From: CAYOVG01 sp964407285
Lineage (GTDB): Bacteria > Desulfobacterota > Syntrophobacteria > Syntrophobacterales > Syntrophobacteraceae
Assembly (NCBI GenBank): GCA_964407285.1
Contig: CAYOVG010000194.1
Location: forward strand, 1-12,977
Direction of reading: 5' to 3'
DNA length: 12,977 nt
In this document: positions 1-6,259 of the stretch, in pieces
How positions within the stretch are numbered: the stretch's first letter is position 1
How the letters are laid out: each line of letters begins with the position of its first letter
The notes under the pieces: model-generated
What the model was told of the DNA's origin: nothing
Databases searched by the model: none
Seen by the model: the letters and a program-made list of their open reading frames with translations, nothing else
Made by a program: the position numbers and the translations under genes

Positions 1-2
1 GG

Positions 3-134
3 GCCCTGCTGGCCGCCGCCGCCGCCCGCACCCAGGAGGCCGCCGCCCGCCTGGACAAGGATCACCTGGATTACCAGCGCTACCAGTCCCTCTTTGCCCG
101 CCGGGTGGTCCCGAAACGGCAACTGGACGACGTC
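3..134 (+). CDS. HlyD-family membrane fusion protein, internal fragment
   Basis: The frame starting at base 3 reads as an alanine/arginine-rich helix followed by a pattern typical of the coiled-coil hairpin of HlyD/EmrA-type periplasmic adaptor proteins: LDKDHLDYQRYQSLF, then VVPKRQLDDV. In the family, the D-Y-x-R-Y-x-x-L and V-P-x-x-x-L-D-D segments mark the turn between the two hairpin helices, and another long heptad helix should follow. Here the frame stays open but after about base 134 it turns into Gly/Arg/His-rich sequence that is the antisense of livM, so the gene stops being real there. These proteins link an inner-membrane exporter to an outer-membrane channel. The start lies outside the window and no end is present. 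The fragment is too short for a firm assignment. Confidence 0.5.
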
Positions 135-428
135 CAAGGGCCACGCGATGGGCGAGAGGATGAAGCTCATCTGCTTCTCGGTGGGGCTCATGGTGAGCAG
201 CGCCGACGTGTAGGCCCCGATCATCATGAAGGCGTTCGGACCCAGGTTGAGCTGCCCGCAGACGCCGTTCACCAGGTTGTAACTGACGGCAAGAGTGATG
301 TTGATCGCGATGTTCTTGAGGATGCGGGTCTGGTACTCGGTCCCGTACCGGTCGAAAAGAAGAAGTATCAGAAACAAAACCAGGATGCTCAGGCCATTCA
401 GGAGGAGATTTCGCTTCTTGCTGTCCAT
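114..428 (-). CDS. livM: Branched-chain amino acid ABC transporter permease LivM, N-terminal part only
   Basis: Reading leftwards from an ATG at 428, the product starts MDSKKRNLLLNGLSILVLF, a short basic N-terminus and first membrane helix. It continues through NIAINITLAVSYNLVNG and GQLNLGPNAFMMIGAYTSAL, the well-known LivM signature around the second and third helices (usually N-L-x-x-G-x-x-G-Q-x-S-L-G-H-x-x-F-x-x-I-G-A-Y). Similarity holds to about WPLDVVQLPF near base 114. Beyond that the frame stays open but encodes Gly/Ala/Val sequence that is the antisense of a HlyD coiled coil, instead of the expected LivM helices. Only about 105 of roughly 300-350 residues remain. LivM pairs with LivH to form the inner-membrane channel. 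It is preceded by a weak ribosome site and lies 298 bp after livH. LivG/LivF are not in the window. The loss may be a real rearrangement or an assembly chimera. Confidence 0.8.
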
Positions 429-600
429 GTCTTTTGGCTTTCCCGTTCTACGCCGGGCGCTTCGAAGCGACGCCGGCCGCCGGTCTCCCTCCGGATCGCG
501 GGTGAAAACCGGCGCATCGGAAGCACCGGATTTCACAGCAGGCCGCAGGCGTCAACGCTGTTTGTCTTAAACTCGCATCCTCCGCCCGCGTGGGGGCAGG

Positions 601-692
601 CGTCATTCCCGCGTAAGCGGAAACCCTGGAATTTCCATACCTTCCGCCCCAACTTCCCCGCCCGCGCGGGGACAAGCTTCGCGGGGGCGACG
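601..692 (+). repeat. Palindromic dispersed repeat, copy 1 (REP/MITE-like)
   Basis: A 92 bp unit begins CGTCATTCCCGCG and ends CGCGGGGGCGACG, so its ends are imperfect inverted repeats. An internal palindrome (GCGCGGGGACAAGCTTCGCG) lies near the right end. A second copy is at 10592-10691 in the same orientation. The right 38 bases (655-692 against 10654-10691) differ at only two positions, including 24 identical bases in a row, and the left 29 bases match at 24. The element fills the right half of the livH-livM gap. The left half of that gap (429-600) holds nothing else I recognise. Confidence 0.75.
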
Positions 693-726
693 TCGAGTCG
701 ACAACATTGGCTGCCGGCGTCGCGTA

Positions 727-1620
727 TCAACTCTTGTCGATCATCGGCTCGCCCATGATGCCGGTAGGCCGCAGGAGCAGCACCGCGATGAGTATCAAGA
801 AAGCGATGGCGTCCCGGTAAACGGCCAGTTTGGGAGCCAGCGCCACGATGAGAATTTCCCCCACTCCCAGCAGGAACCCTCCGGCAACCGCGCCCGGAAT
901 GCTCCCTATCCCCCCCAGCACCGCCGCCACAAACGCCTTCAGGCCGGGGACGACCCCCATGAACGGGTTCACCTGGGGGTACTTCATGGCCCACATGATG
1001 CCTCCGGCTGCCGCCAGCGTCGAACCGAGAAGAAAAGTAACCGATATGACGCGGTCCAGGTTGATCCCCATGAGCCGGGTCGTCTCGAAATCCTTCGACG
1101 CCGCCCGCATGGCTTTCCCCATCTTCGTCCGGTAGACGATATAGAGGAGCCCCAGGACTAAAACGGCGGTCACCAGCGGGGTGATGATGGTGAGCACCTG
1201 GATGTGAAGCCCCATCACCTGGAAAACATGGCCGAACAAAGCGGGCCGGGGAAAACCCTTGGGCACGCCGCCGATGACGACCAGCGCCAGGTTTTCCAGG
1301 AGGAAAGACGCTCCGATGGCCGAAATGAGCAAAGAGATGCGCGGGGCGTCCCGGAGCGGTTTGTAAGCGGCCCTGTCGAGGACGACGCCCATGACCCCTG
1401 TCAGGGCGATTGCCAGCGGAAAGCTCAGGTACCAGGGCAGGGAGAAAAGCGCGATCCCGTATATCCCCGCGTAGGCGCCGAACATCAGCAGGTCGCCGTG
1501 AGCGAAGTTGATGAGCCTCAAAATGCCGTACACCATGGTGTATCCGATGGCGACCAGCGCGTAGAGGCTGCCCAGGGAAATGCCGTTTATCACCTGCTGA
1601 AAAAAGATTGTCGCCGTCAC
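727..1620 (-). CDS. livH: Branched-chain amino acid ABC transporter permease LivH
   Basis: This is an inner-membrane permease subunit of the high-affinity leucine/isoleucine/valine (or related amino acid/amide) importer. The 297-residue product is almost entirely hydrophobic, with about eight membrane helices, and has the usual family length. The LivH signature is clear near the N-terminus: QQVINGISLGSLYALVAIGYT followed by YGILRLINFAHGDLLMFGAY. Near the C-terminus, KAFVAAVLGGIGSIPGAVAGG is the conserved segment of the cytoplasmic loop that contacts the ATPase. The start is a GTG at 1620 preceded by GAGGTGG a few bases away. The gene lies 48 bp after the binding-protein gene and is probably cotranscribed with it. 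The next gene, livM, is separated by 298 bp holding a dispersed repeat, which is wide for a liv operon. Confidence 0.95.
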   Translation of the reverse strand: MTATIFFQQVINGISLGSLYALVAIGYTMVYGILRLINFAHGDLLMFGAYAGIYGIALFSLPWYLSFPLAIALTGVMGVVLDRAAYKPLRDAPRISLLISAIGASFLLENLALVVIGGVPKGFPRPALFGHVFQVMGLHIQVLTIITPLVTAVLVLGLLYIVYRTKMGKAMRAASKDFETTRLMGINLDRVISVTFLLGSTLAAAGGIMWAMKYPQVNPFMGVVPGLKAFVAAVLGGIGSIPGAVAGGFLLGVGEILIVALAPKLAVYRDAIAFLILIAVLLLRPTGIMGEPMIDKS

Positions 1621-1668
1621 GCCGCCACCTCGGTCCGGGGTTGTCGATAGCTTCTGCTCATCTTGATC

Positions 1669-2835
1669 TTACGGTTTCATAGTGGTCACGTAGACGAACT
1701 TGCCCCCTTCCACCTTGTTGATGGTGACGTTTTTGATCGGCGTTCCGTCCTCTCCCATCGAGATGGAACTGCTCACGCCGTCGAAGTCCTTCGTGGCGGC
1801 AAGGGCGTCCCGGATCTTCGTCCCATTGGTGGACCCAGCCTTCTCGATGGCGTTCACCAGGAGCAGATAGGCATCGGCGGCAACGGCCGTGAAGGCGTCC
1901 AGGTCCTCGCCGGGGTGTTCCTTCTGGTAGAGGCTCACAAATTCCTTCGCCGTGTTCGTGGCGCCGGCATCCTTGTGGAAATGAGCGCTCAGATACATGC
2001 CTTCCACCGCCGCCCCGCCGATGCTGATAAGCGCCGGGGTCTGGGCGCCGTCGGCGGTCATGATGGGAGCGGTGATTCCGAGGTCCCTCGCCTGCCTGGC
2101 CATCAGGGCGTCTTCGGCGTAGTAGTTCGGGGAGTAGATGACGGCGGGATTCGACGCCTGAATGGTCGAGAGCTGCGCGGAGAAATCCTGGTCTCCGCTC
2201 TGGATGAAGGTCTTGGCGACCACCTTGCCGCCGAGCTTCGTATACTCTTTCACGAAGTAGTCGGCCAGGCTCACGCAGTAGTCCTGGGCAATATCGATGA
2301 TAACGGCGGCCGTTTCGGCCTTGAGTTCGTTGAAGGCGAAGCGCGCGGCCACTTCCCCCTGCACGGAATCCGGAAAGCAAGCCCGGAAGGCGTATTTCTT
2401 GCCTTGCGTCACCAGCGGATTGGTCGCCGTCGGACTGATCGACGGTATCTGGGCGGCTTCGGAAATGGGGTTGCCGGCCATCGTGTTCCCGCTTATGGCG
2501 TCGCCGATAATCCCCACCACCTTTTCATTCTGAACCAGGAGGCTGACCGCATTGGCCGCTTCCACCTTGTCGCTCTTGGTATCCACCAGCACGAGCTTTA
2601 TCTTCTTCCCGAGGACCGTCGGCCTCATTTGATTGGCCGTCTGAATTCCCGCCCATTCCAACTGGCCGTACGAAGCGGTATTCCCGGTCATGCAAAGGTA
2701 TACGCCTATCTTGATTTCATCCTCCGCGGCCGATGCCGACAGCGCCGGAACGGCGGCCATACAAAGGCAAAGCAGCAGCGCCATTCCCCAAATAATCCCA
2801 CTTCTCATCCTCATTCCCATCCTTTTACCGGTCAT
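1669..2835 (-). CDS. livK: Periplasmic branched-chain amino acid binding protein (LivK-like)
   Basis: This is the substrate-binding component of the ABC importer encoded by the following livH and livM. After a basic start comes a clear export signal (hydrophobic run GMALLLCLCMAAVPALSASA, likely cut before EDEIKIG) with no lipobox cysteine in the right place, so a soluble periplasmic protein is expected. The mature part has the type I periplasmic binding fold: IKIGVYLCMTGNTASYG at its start, VVGIIGDAISGNTMAGNPI and PSISPTATNPLVTQG in lobe 1, GDQDFSAQLSTIQASNPAVI in the lobe crossover, and a C-terminal segment ending VYVTTMKP. Substrate cannot be read from sequence; the family takes branched-chain amino acids, amides or aromatic acids. 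The start is uncertain. ATG 2835 has GGAAGG nine bases upstream, ATG 2814 has AAGGA at about five and gives a textbook signal peptide, and ATG 2865 is poorer. Confidence 0.9.
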   Translation of the reverse strand: MTGKRMGMRMRSGIIWGMALLLCLCMAAVPALSASAAEDEIKIGVYLCMTGNTASYGQLEWAGIQTANQMRPTVLGKKIKLVLVDTKSDKVEAANAVSLLVQNEKVVGIIGDAISGNTMAGNPISEAAQIPSISPTATNPLVTQGKKYAFRACFPDSVQGEVAARFAFNELKAETAAVIIDIAQDYCVSLADYFVKEYTKLGGKVVAKTFIQSGDQDFSAQLSTIQASNPAVIYSPNYYAEDALMARQARDLGITAPIMTADGAQTPALISIGGAAVEGMYLSAHFHKDAGATNTAKEFVSLYQKEHPGEDLDAFTAVAADAYLLLVNAIEKAGSTNGTKIRDALAATKDFDGVSSSISMGEDGTPIKNVTINKVEGGKFVYVTTMKP

Positions 2836-3013
2836 CTCGATTTTCCTTCCATGCCCCTCTTTCATTCAGTCGTTCCAAATATCCGCATTAATCCGGTCGG
2901 CCCCAAACGCCCGCCACCGGTCCGAAAGCCGCACTCCTCCCCGGAAACGGCGGCCCCCGGCAGGTCCCGCCATTTGCATCGCGGTCCGCCGAAAAGGCCG
3001 TAACTCGGGCAAC

Positions 3014-3050
3014 TCCGGAAAATGCCGGACGTCATTCCCGTCGGGGAATG
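3014..3050. other. Two tandem hairpins in the livK leader
   Basis: Hairpin one pairs TCCGG (3014-3018) with CCGGA (3025-3029) around a six-base loop. Hairpin two pairs CATTCCC (3033-3039) with GGGAATG (3044-3050) around a four-base loop, a perfect 7 bp stem. No T-run follows on either strand, so neither looks like an intrinsic terminator. The sequence CGTCATTCCCG at 3030-3040 is also the left end of the dispersed repeat at 601, so hairpin two may be a decayed half-copy of that repeat. Confidence 0.5.
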
Positions 3051-3158
3051 CGCCCCCGCATCCCGACAGCCTCCGTATTCGCATATTCAAAAGAACGGCG
3101 AGCCGGACGTCACCAATATTTTAAGCACAAATTCAGCCATGCCTATGCGGACCCCGCC

Positions 3159-3188
3159 ATTATACATGCATCATTGCGCCGATGGGAA
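3159..3188 (-). promoter_or_regulatory. Candidate sigma70 promoter for the liv operon
   Basis: On the minus strand, a perfect -10 TATAAT (3164-3159) lies 18 bases from TTCCCA (3188-3183), a four-of-six match to the -35 consensus. Transcription would start near 3152 and leave a leader of about 320 nt before the binding-protein gene, containing the two hairpins at 3014-3050. This is a pattern match only. Confidence 0.4.
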
Positions 3189-3241
3189 GTATCGGATGAC
3201 GTAAAGAAAGACGTTTCTTCCGTCGTTTTCGACCATTTTCC

Positions 3242-3271
3242 TGGAAAAATCCACGGCGAATCTGCTATAGT
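3242..3271 (+). promoter_or_regulatory. Candidate extended -10 promoter for thyX-dcd
   Basis: TATAGT at 3266-3271 is directly preceded by TGC, giving an extended -10 (TGnTATAAT, five of six in the hexamer). A modest -35, TGGAAA (3242-3247), lies 18 bases upstream. Transcription would begin near 3278, just ahead of all possible thyX starts. The short leader argues against the GTG at 3289 and favours the ATG at 3319 or 3337. Confidence 0.45.
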
Positions 3272-3318
3272 GGTATCCTCGGCTTCAGGTGATCGTGCAA
3301 TCGGGCAGAACGTATGGG

Positions 3319-4380
3319 ATGCATCAAAACAGTAGAATGCAGGCGGCGACGGTGGATATTCATTTCGTAAAAACACGAGTCCAGCCTCACGGGATGGCCC
3401 CCGCGCGGGAGGGGACGGCCCTGCGGCTCATCGAGACATGCGGCAGAACGGCTTACAAGTCCGAGGACAAGATCAGGGAAGGATCGGCGGTATCTTTCGT
3501 CGTGATGTTGAAGAACCTGCGCCACCTGTCGGTCCTGGAGCACAGCAATGCAACGTTGAAAATTGAACCCGGCGCCGCCGGCGCGGATGTGCCGCCCGCC
3601 GCCGAAGGTTTGTCCGGTCTGATGAAGGAACTCGTAGCGACCCTCCAACACCGGAATGCCTACCACCGGGTGTGCTTTCTCAATCCATCGCCGCAGGTTC
3701 CAGCCGTTGCCGTTTCCGGAAATTTCCGAAGCTGGATCGAAACGCTCGATTACCTGGCGGAGAAGTCCTCCCCTCTCCACGCGCTCTTTGCGTCAGGCCT
3801 GAACCGCTTCTATCCGTCGCTCTTTCCGGCCGAAGCAACCCCTCCCTCCGGCGCCGTTCCGTACCGGGTCTCCCTGATGGGGGAGGATGAGCAGTTGGAG
3901 CATCTCAAGAGAAACCCCGGTTCGGACCTCCCCGCTTTCGTCTTCAGATTCATCTGCGACCGGGGCATTACCCATGAAATCGTGAGGCACCGGGTCTTTT
4001 CATTCACCCAGGAAAGCACCCGGTACGTGAACTACCGCGATACGGGAATGGTCCTGATTCTCCCGGAGGAACTCGAAGCCTTCTACGATAGCGAAAGCGG
4101 CGAATTCAAAGAACGCAATGAACTGGTGGATGCCTGGCTCGCCCGGGGAGAAACCCTGTTCCGCTGGTACCGGGAAGACCTCGAACGGGGGTTGAAGCCC
4201 CAGATAGCACGGGATATTCTCCCGAATCTCCTCAAGAGCGAGATCTTCGTGACCGGCAGATGGAGCGGCTGGAAGCACTTTCTCGAACTGCGGGATTCTC
4301 CCAAGGCTCATCCCAGGATTCGGGATGTTGCGCGGGCGGTGAGATCGTACTTCGATTCCATCGGAATCACGGAATTGTAG
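3319..4380 (+). CDS. thyX: FAD-dependent thymidylate synthase ThyX (long form)
   Basis: ThyX makes dTMP from dUMP using methylene-tetrahydrofolate as carbon donor and reduced FAD as hydride carrier, replacing ThyA. The ThyX motif is present at residues 223-235 as RHRVFSFTQESTR, followed by YVNYR. Upstream, GRTAYKSED and HLSVLEHS (about 70-76) match the N-terminal half of the FAD/dUMP site. The C-terminus has the expected ARDILPNLL and GWKHFLELRDSPKAHPRIRDVA segments. At about 353 residues it is over 100 longer than the usual 210-250. The extra part lies between VLEHS and the RHR motif (about 80-208) and includes SGNFRSWIETLDYL. Starts at GTG 3289 or ATG 3337 are also in frame. None has a strong ribosome site, and homology begins only at VDIHFVKTRV just after 3337. 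dcd follows 45 bp downstream. Confidence 0.93.
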   Translation: MHQNSRMQAATVDIHFVKTRVQPHGMAPAREGTALRLIETCGRTAYKSEDKIREGSAVSFVVMLKNLRHLSVLEHSNATLKIEPGAAGADVPPAAEGLSGLMKELVATLQHRNAYHRVCFLNPSPQVPAVAVSGNFRSWIETLDYLAEKSSPLHALFASGLNRFYPSLFPAEATPPSGAVPYRVSLMGEDEQLEHLKRNPGSDLPAFVFRFICDRGITHEIVRHRVFSFTQESTRYVNYRDTGMVLILPEELEAFYDSESGEFKERNELVDAWLARGETLFRWYREDLERGLKPQIARDILPNLLKSEIFVTGRWSGWKHFLELRDSPKAHPRIRDVARAVRSYFDSIGITEL

Positions 4381-4393
4381 CGATCGTCGACAG

Positions 4394-4408
4394 TGATAGA
4401 TATTATCA
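4394..4408. other. Short inverted repeat between thyX and dcd
   Basis: TGATA (4394-4398) and TATCA (4404-4408) flank GATAT in an AT-rich patch of otherwise GC-rich sequence. It could be a weak operator or mRNA hairpin in the thyX-dcd spacer. Arms of five bases are easily met by chance. Confidence 0.25.
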
Positions 4409-4425
4409 AGTGAGGGAACGTAGCG

Positions 4426-4983
4426 ATGGTTAGAAACGATGTGTGGATAAAGGAAAAGGCCTTGCAGGGAATGGTGGAGCCCTTCGTGGAAACCCAGGTT
4501 CAGAAGGGCGTCATATCCTACGGGCTCTCGTCGTACGGCTACGACATACGGATAGCCAATCAGTTCAAAATATTTACGAACATCAACACCTGCGTCGTCG
4601 ATCCCAAGGCCTTCGACGAACGCTCATTCGTGGACTATGAAGGCGATGTGTGCATTATCCCTCCCAATTCCTTCGCTCTGGGAAGGTCGCTGGAGTATCT
4701 CAGGGTGCCCAGGGAAGTCATCGTCCTGTGCATAGGGAAGAGCACGTACGCCAGGTGCGGCATCATCGTGAACGTCACCCCCCTCGAACCCGAATGGGAG
4801 GGGTTCATTACCATCGAAATTTCCAATACCACGCCCCTTCCATGCAGAATCTACAGCAACGAAGGCATCGCGCAACTCGTGTTTCTCGAATCCGACACTC
4901 CGTGCGCGTGCTCCTACAAGGACAAGAAGGGCAAGTACCAGAGGCAGACGGACATCGTGCTGCCGAGAGTGTTCCAGGGTTAG
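4426..4983 (+). CDS. dcd: dCTP deaminase Dcd
   Basis: Dcd deaminates dCTP to dUTP, the main source of dUMP for dTMP synthesis in many bacteria. The 185-residue product has the usual length and the trimeric dUTPase-like fold motifs in order: SSYGYDIRIA (35-44), GKSTYARCG (104-112, the phosphate-binding segment), EPEWEGFITIEISNTT (121-136) with the expected general-base glutamate at 131, and the C-terminal YQRQTDIVLPR that closes over the nucleotide. The start at ATG 4426 has GAGGG nine bases upstream. It lies 45 bp after thyX and is probably cotranscribed, so the pair covers the first and last steps from dCTP to dTMP. The dUTP-to-dUMP step needs a dUTPase, which is not in the window, unless this Dcd is bifunctional; the sequence alone does not settle that. 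Confidence 0.96.
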   Translation: MVRNDVWIKEKALQGMVEPFVETQVQKGVISYGLSSYGYDIRIANQFKIFTNINTCVVDPKAFDERSFVDYEGDVCIIPPNSFALGRSLEYLRVPREVIVLCIGKSTYARCGIIVNVTPLEPEWEGFITIEISNTTPLPCRIYSNEGIAQLVFLESDTPCACSYKDKKGKYQRQTDIVLPRVFQG

Positions 4984-5069
4984 CCGGCGCCTTCAACGGC
5001 GGGGTCGGTCGAGATACTTCCCTCGGGTGCTTCCCTCTCATCGACCCGCATTCCGGACGCGAGGTTCGC

Positions 5070-5090
5070 TTGGCGCCCTGCTTGCGCCAA
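5070..5090. promoter_or_regulatory. Palindrome overlapping a promoter, possible operator
   Basis: TTGGCGC (5070-5076) and GCGCCAA (5084-5090) form a perfect 7 bp inverted repeat with a seven-base spacer. No T-run follows, so it is a poor terminator for dcd. The right arm overlaps the candidate -35 box at 5082-5087, which is where a repressor dimer would bind. The operator reading is inference. Confidence 0.4.
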
Positions 5091-5110
5091 ATACCAATCA
5101 TCGTTATATC
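5082..5110 (+). promoter_or_regulatory. Candidate promoter for the DUF1264 gene
   Basis: TTGCGC (5082-5087) and TATATC (5105-5110) are separated by 17 bases. Each matches its consensus hexamer at four positions. The surrounding 5088-5130 is clearly more AT-rich than its neighbours. Transcription would start near 5117, about 84 nt before the ATG at 5201. Confidence 0.35.
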
Positions 5111-5200
5111 AATAACATACACACAAACATCGCCTGACGCGATCTCGCTTTCGGAAACGCTTCTCCCGCCTGGCATGACCATGTGAAAGGAGTCGAACCC

Positions 5201-5974
5201 ATGAGAAAGCTGCTTGCAGCATCGGCTGCCGCTCTGGCCGGTGGACTGTGGATGTTGAGAGGACGAAGCAAGAACACGGGTCCAAACGTCCAATCCCCTG
5301 GTGAGCGGAAAAAACCGGATACCGTGGCGCTGGAGATCGGAGCGGCCCTGTTCCAGAGCAGGTCTCCCCTTTCGGCCATGAACCTCTATCTGAACGGCTT
5401 TCACTTCTACGCCGACGATATGGGCCGTCAAATGGAGGCGCATCACTACTGCACACAGGTCAACGAAGACCTCATCCAATGCGTGATCTTCGACGGCAAC
5501 ATGCGGGATGCGCGCCTTATCGGCATCGAGTACATCGTCGGAGAAAACCTTTTCAGGCAACTCCCCGAAGAGGAAAAGAGACTCTGGCACAGCCATCGCT
5601 ACGAGGTGAAATCGGGGACCCTCATTGCCCCTGGAATACCCGACTTTGCCGAGCACCGGCTGATGGAAAAAATCGTCAACACCTACGGCAAGGTCTGGCA
5701 CACCTGGGATACGGGGCAACACGACCTGCCGGTGGGAATTCCCGCGCTCATGATGGGCTTCACGGCGGACGGGCAGATGAAACCGGAACTGAATGAAGAG
5801 CGCGACCGTCGTTTCCGAATATCTTCGATGGAGATGCGGCGGAAGAGGCGCGACATCCCCATGCCCCGCCGGGTTCCCGGAGCCGATGCCTGGGAAGCCG
5901 GCCGCACCGCCCAGTTGAAGCTGGAGGAACTGGAAATGCCCGGCCTCCGTCGAGTCGCCGGCCGGGAAAGGTAA
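5201..5974 (+). CDS. DUF1264 / oil-body-associated-protein-like protein with N-terminal hydrophobic segment
   Basis: The 257-residue product matches the DUF1264 family, best known from plant oil-body-associated proteins (OBAP) and also found in fungi and bacteria. Its biochemical role is unknown. Conserved family segments are visible in order: NGFHFYADDMGRQMEAHHYC (65-84), QCVIFDGNMRDARLIGIEYI (93-112), LWHSHRYEVKSG (128-139), YGKVWHTWD (162-170) and PVGIPALMMGFTADGQ (177-192). Many conserved histidines and aromatic residues suggest a binding site, but I cannot name a ligand. Residues 1-20 (MRKLLAASAAALAGGLWMLR) form a basic plus hydrophobic segment without a lipobox, probably a membrane anchor or uncut signal. 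The arginine-rich C-terminal tail is specific to this protein. The start is set by AAAGGAG at 5186-5192, eight bases before the ATG; a GTG at 5183 is less likely. It stands alone between dcd and mltG. Confidence 0.88.
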   Translation: MRKLLAASAAALAGGLWMLRGRSKNTGPNVQSPGERKKPDTVALEIGAALFQSRSPLSAMNLYLNGFHFYADDMGRQMEAHHYCTQVNEDLIQCVIFDGNMRDARLIGIEYIVGENLFRQLPEEEKRLWHSHRYEVKSGTLIAPGIPDFAEHRLMEKIVNTYGKVWHTWDTGQHDLPVGIPALMMGFTADGQMKPELNEERDRRFRISSMEMRRKRRDIPMPRRVPGADAWEAGRTAQLKLEELEMPGLRRVAGRER

Positions 5975-6006
5975 ACCGCCGGGCGTTGAAGCGTTTCCGT
6001 CCTACT

Positions 6007-6057
6007 CCGTCCCTTCTGTCAGGCATCCGCCCCCGTCCCTCCTTGTCAGGCATCCGC
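6007..6057. repeat. Two-copy tandem repeat in the DUF1264-mltG gap
   Basis: A 24-25 base unit occurs twice, at 6007-6030 and 6033-6057. Both copies begin CCGTCCCT and end TGTCAGGCATCCGC. The rest of the 285 bp gap contains only a weak promoter candidate near its right end; I see no gene or clear terminator. Confidence 0.6.
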
Positions 6058-6206
6058 ATGGGGGAAAACACGTTGGTATTCCCGCCCGTCTTTTCCTCCC
6101 TCGTGTCGGACGCGACCCGTGCACCCGTACCGCAAAGCGAACCCCCTTTTTCCGTCCTGTATTGAATCTTGTACATTATTGCGTCCCATGTCCCATGACC
6201 TCCTTG

Positions 6207-6235
6207 TTGCCGAGGGTTATGTTTCATGGTAATAG
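6207..6235 (+). promoter_or_regulatory. Weak candidate promoter for mltG
   Basis: TTGCCG (6207-6212) and TAATAG (6230-6235) are 17 bases apart, with consensus matches of four and three of six. Position suits a short leader into the strong AAAGGAGG ribosome site at 6247-6254. The match is poor and may be chance. Confidence 0.25.
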
Positions 6236-6259
6236 TCCGTACCCTTAAAGGAGGATGAA

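Larger units (their letters stand above)
2836..3262. other. Divergent intergenic region between livK and thyX
   Basis: About 430 bases hold no gene I can support. Short open frames on both strands lack ribosome sites and recognisable products. The part next to livK (2866-3010) is GC-rich and featureless. It is followed by two adjacent hairpins (3014-3050), an AT-richer stretch with a minus-strand promoter candidate (3159-3188), and, at the right edge, a plus-strand promoter candidate (3242-3271). If the minus promoter is used, livK has a leader of roughly 300 nt. Confidence 0.6.

Noticed and set aside
105..758. Extension of the HlyD frame as a 200-residue protein
   Set aside because: After about base 134 the sequence is antisense livM and then intergenic repeat; the composition no longer fits an adaptor protein.
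1663..3003. A 446-residue plus-strand frame opposite the binding-protein gene
   Set aside because: It is the complement of the well-supported livK-like gene, with no ribosome site and no recognisable motif.
3022..3335. Short plus-strand frames upstream of thyX
   Set aside because: They lack ribosome sites and recognisable products and lie over promoter and hairpin signals.
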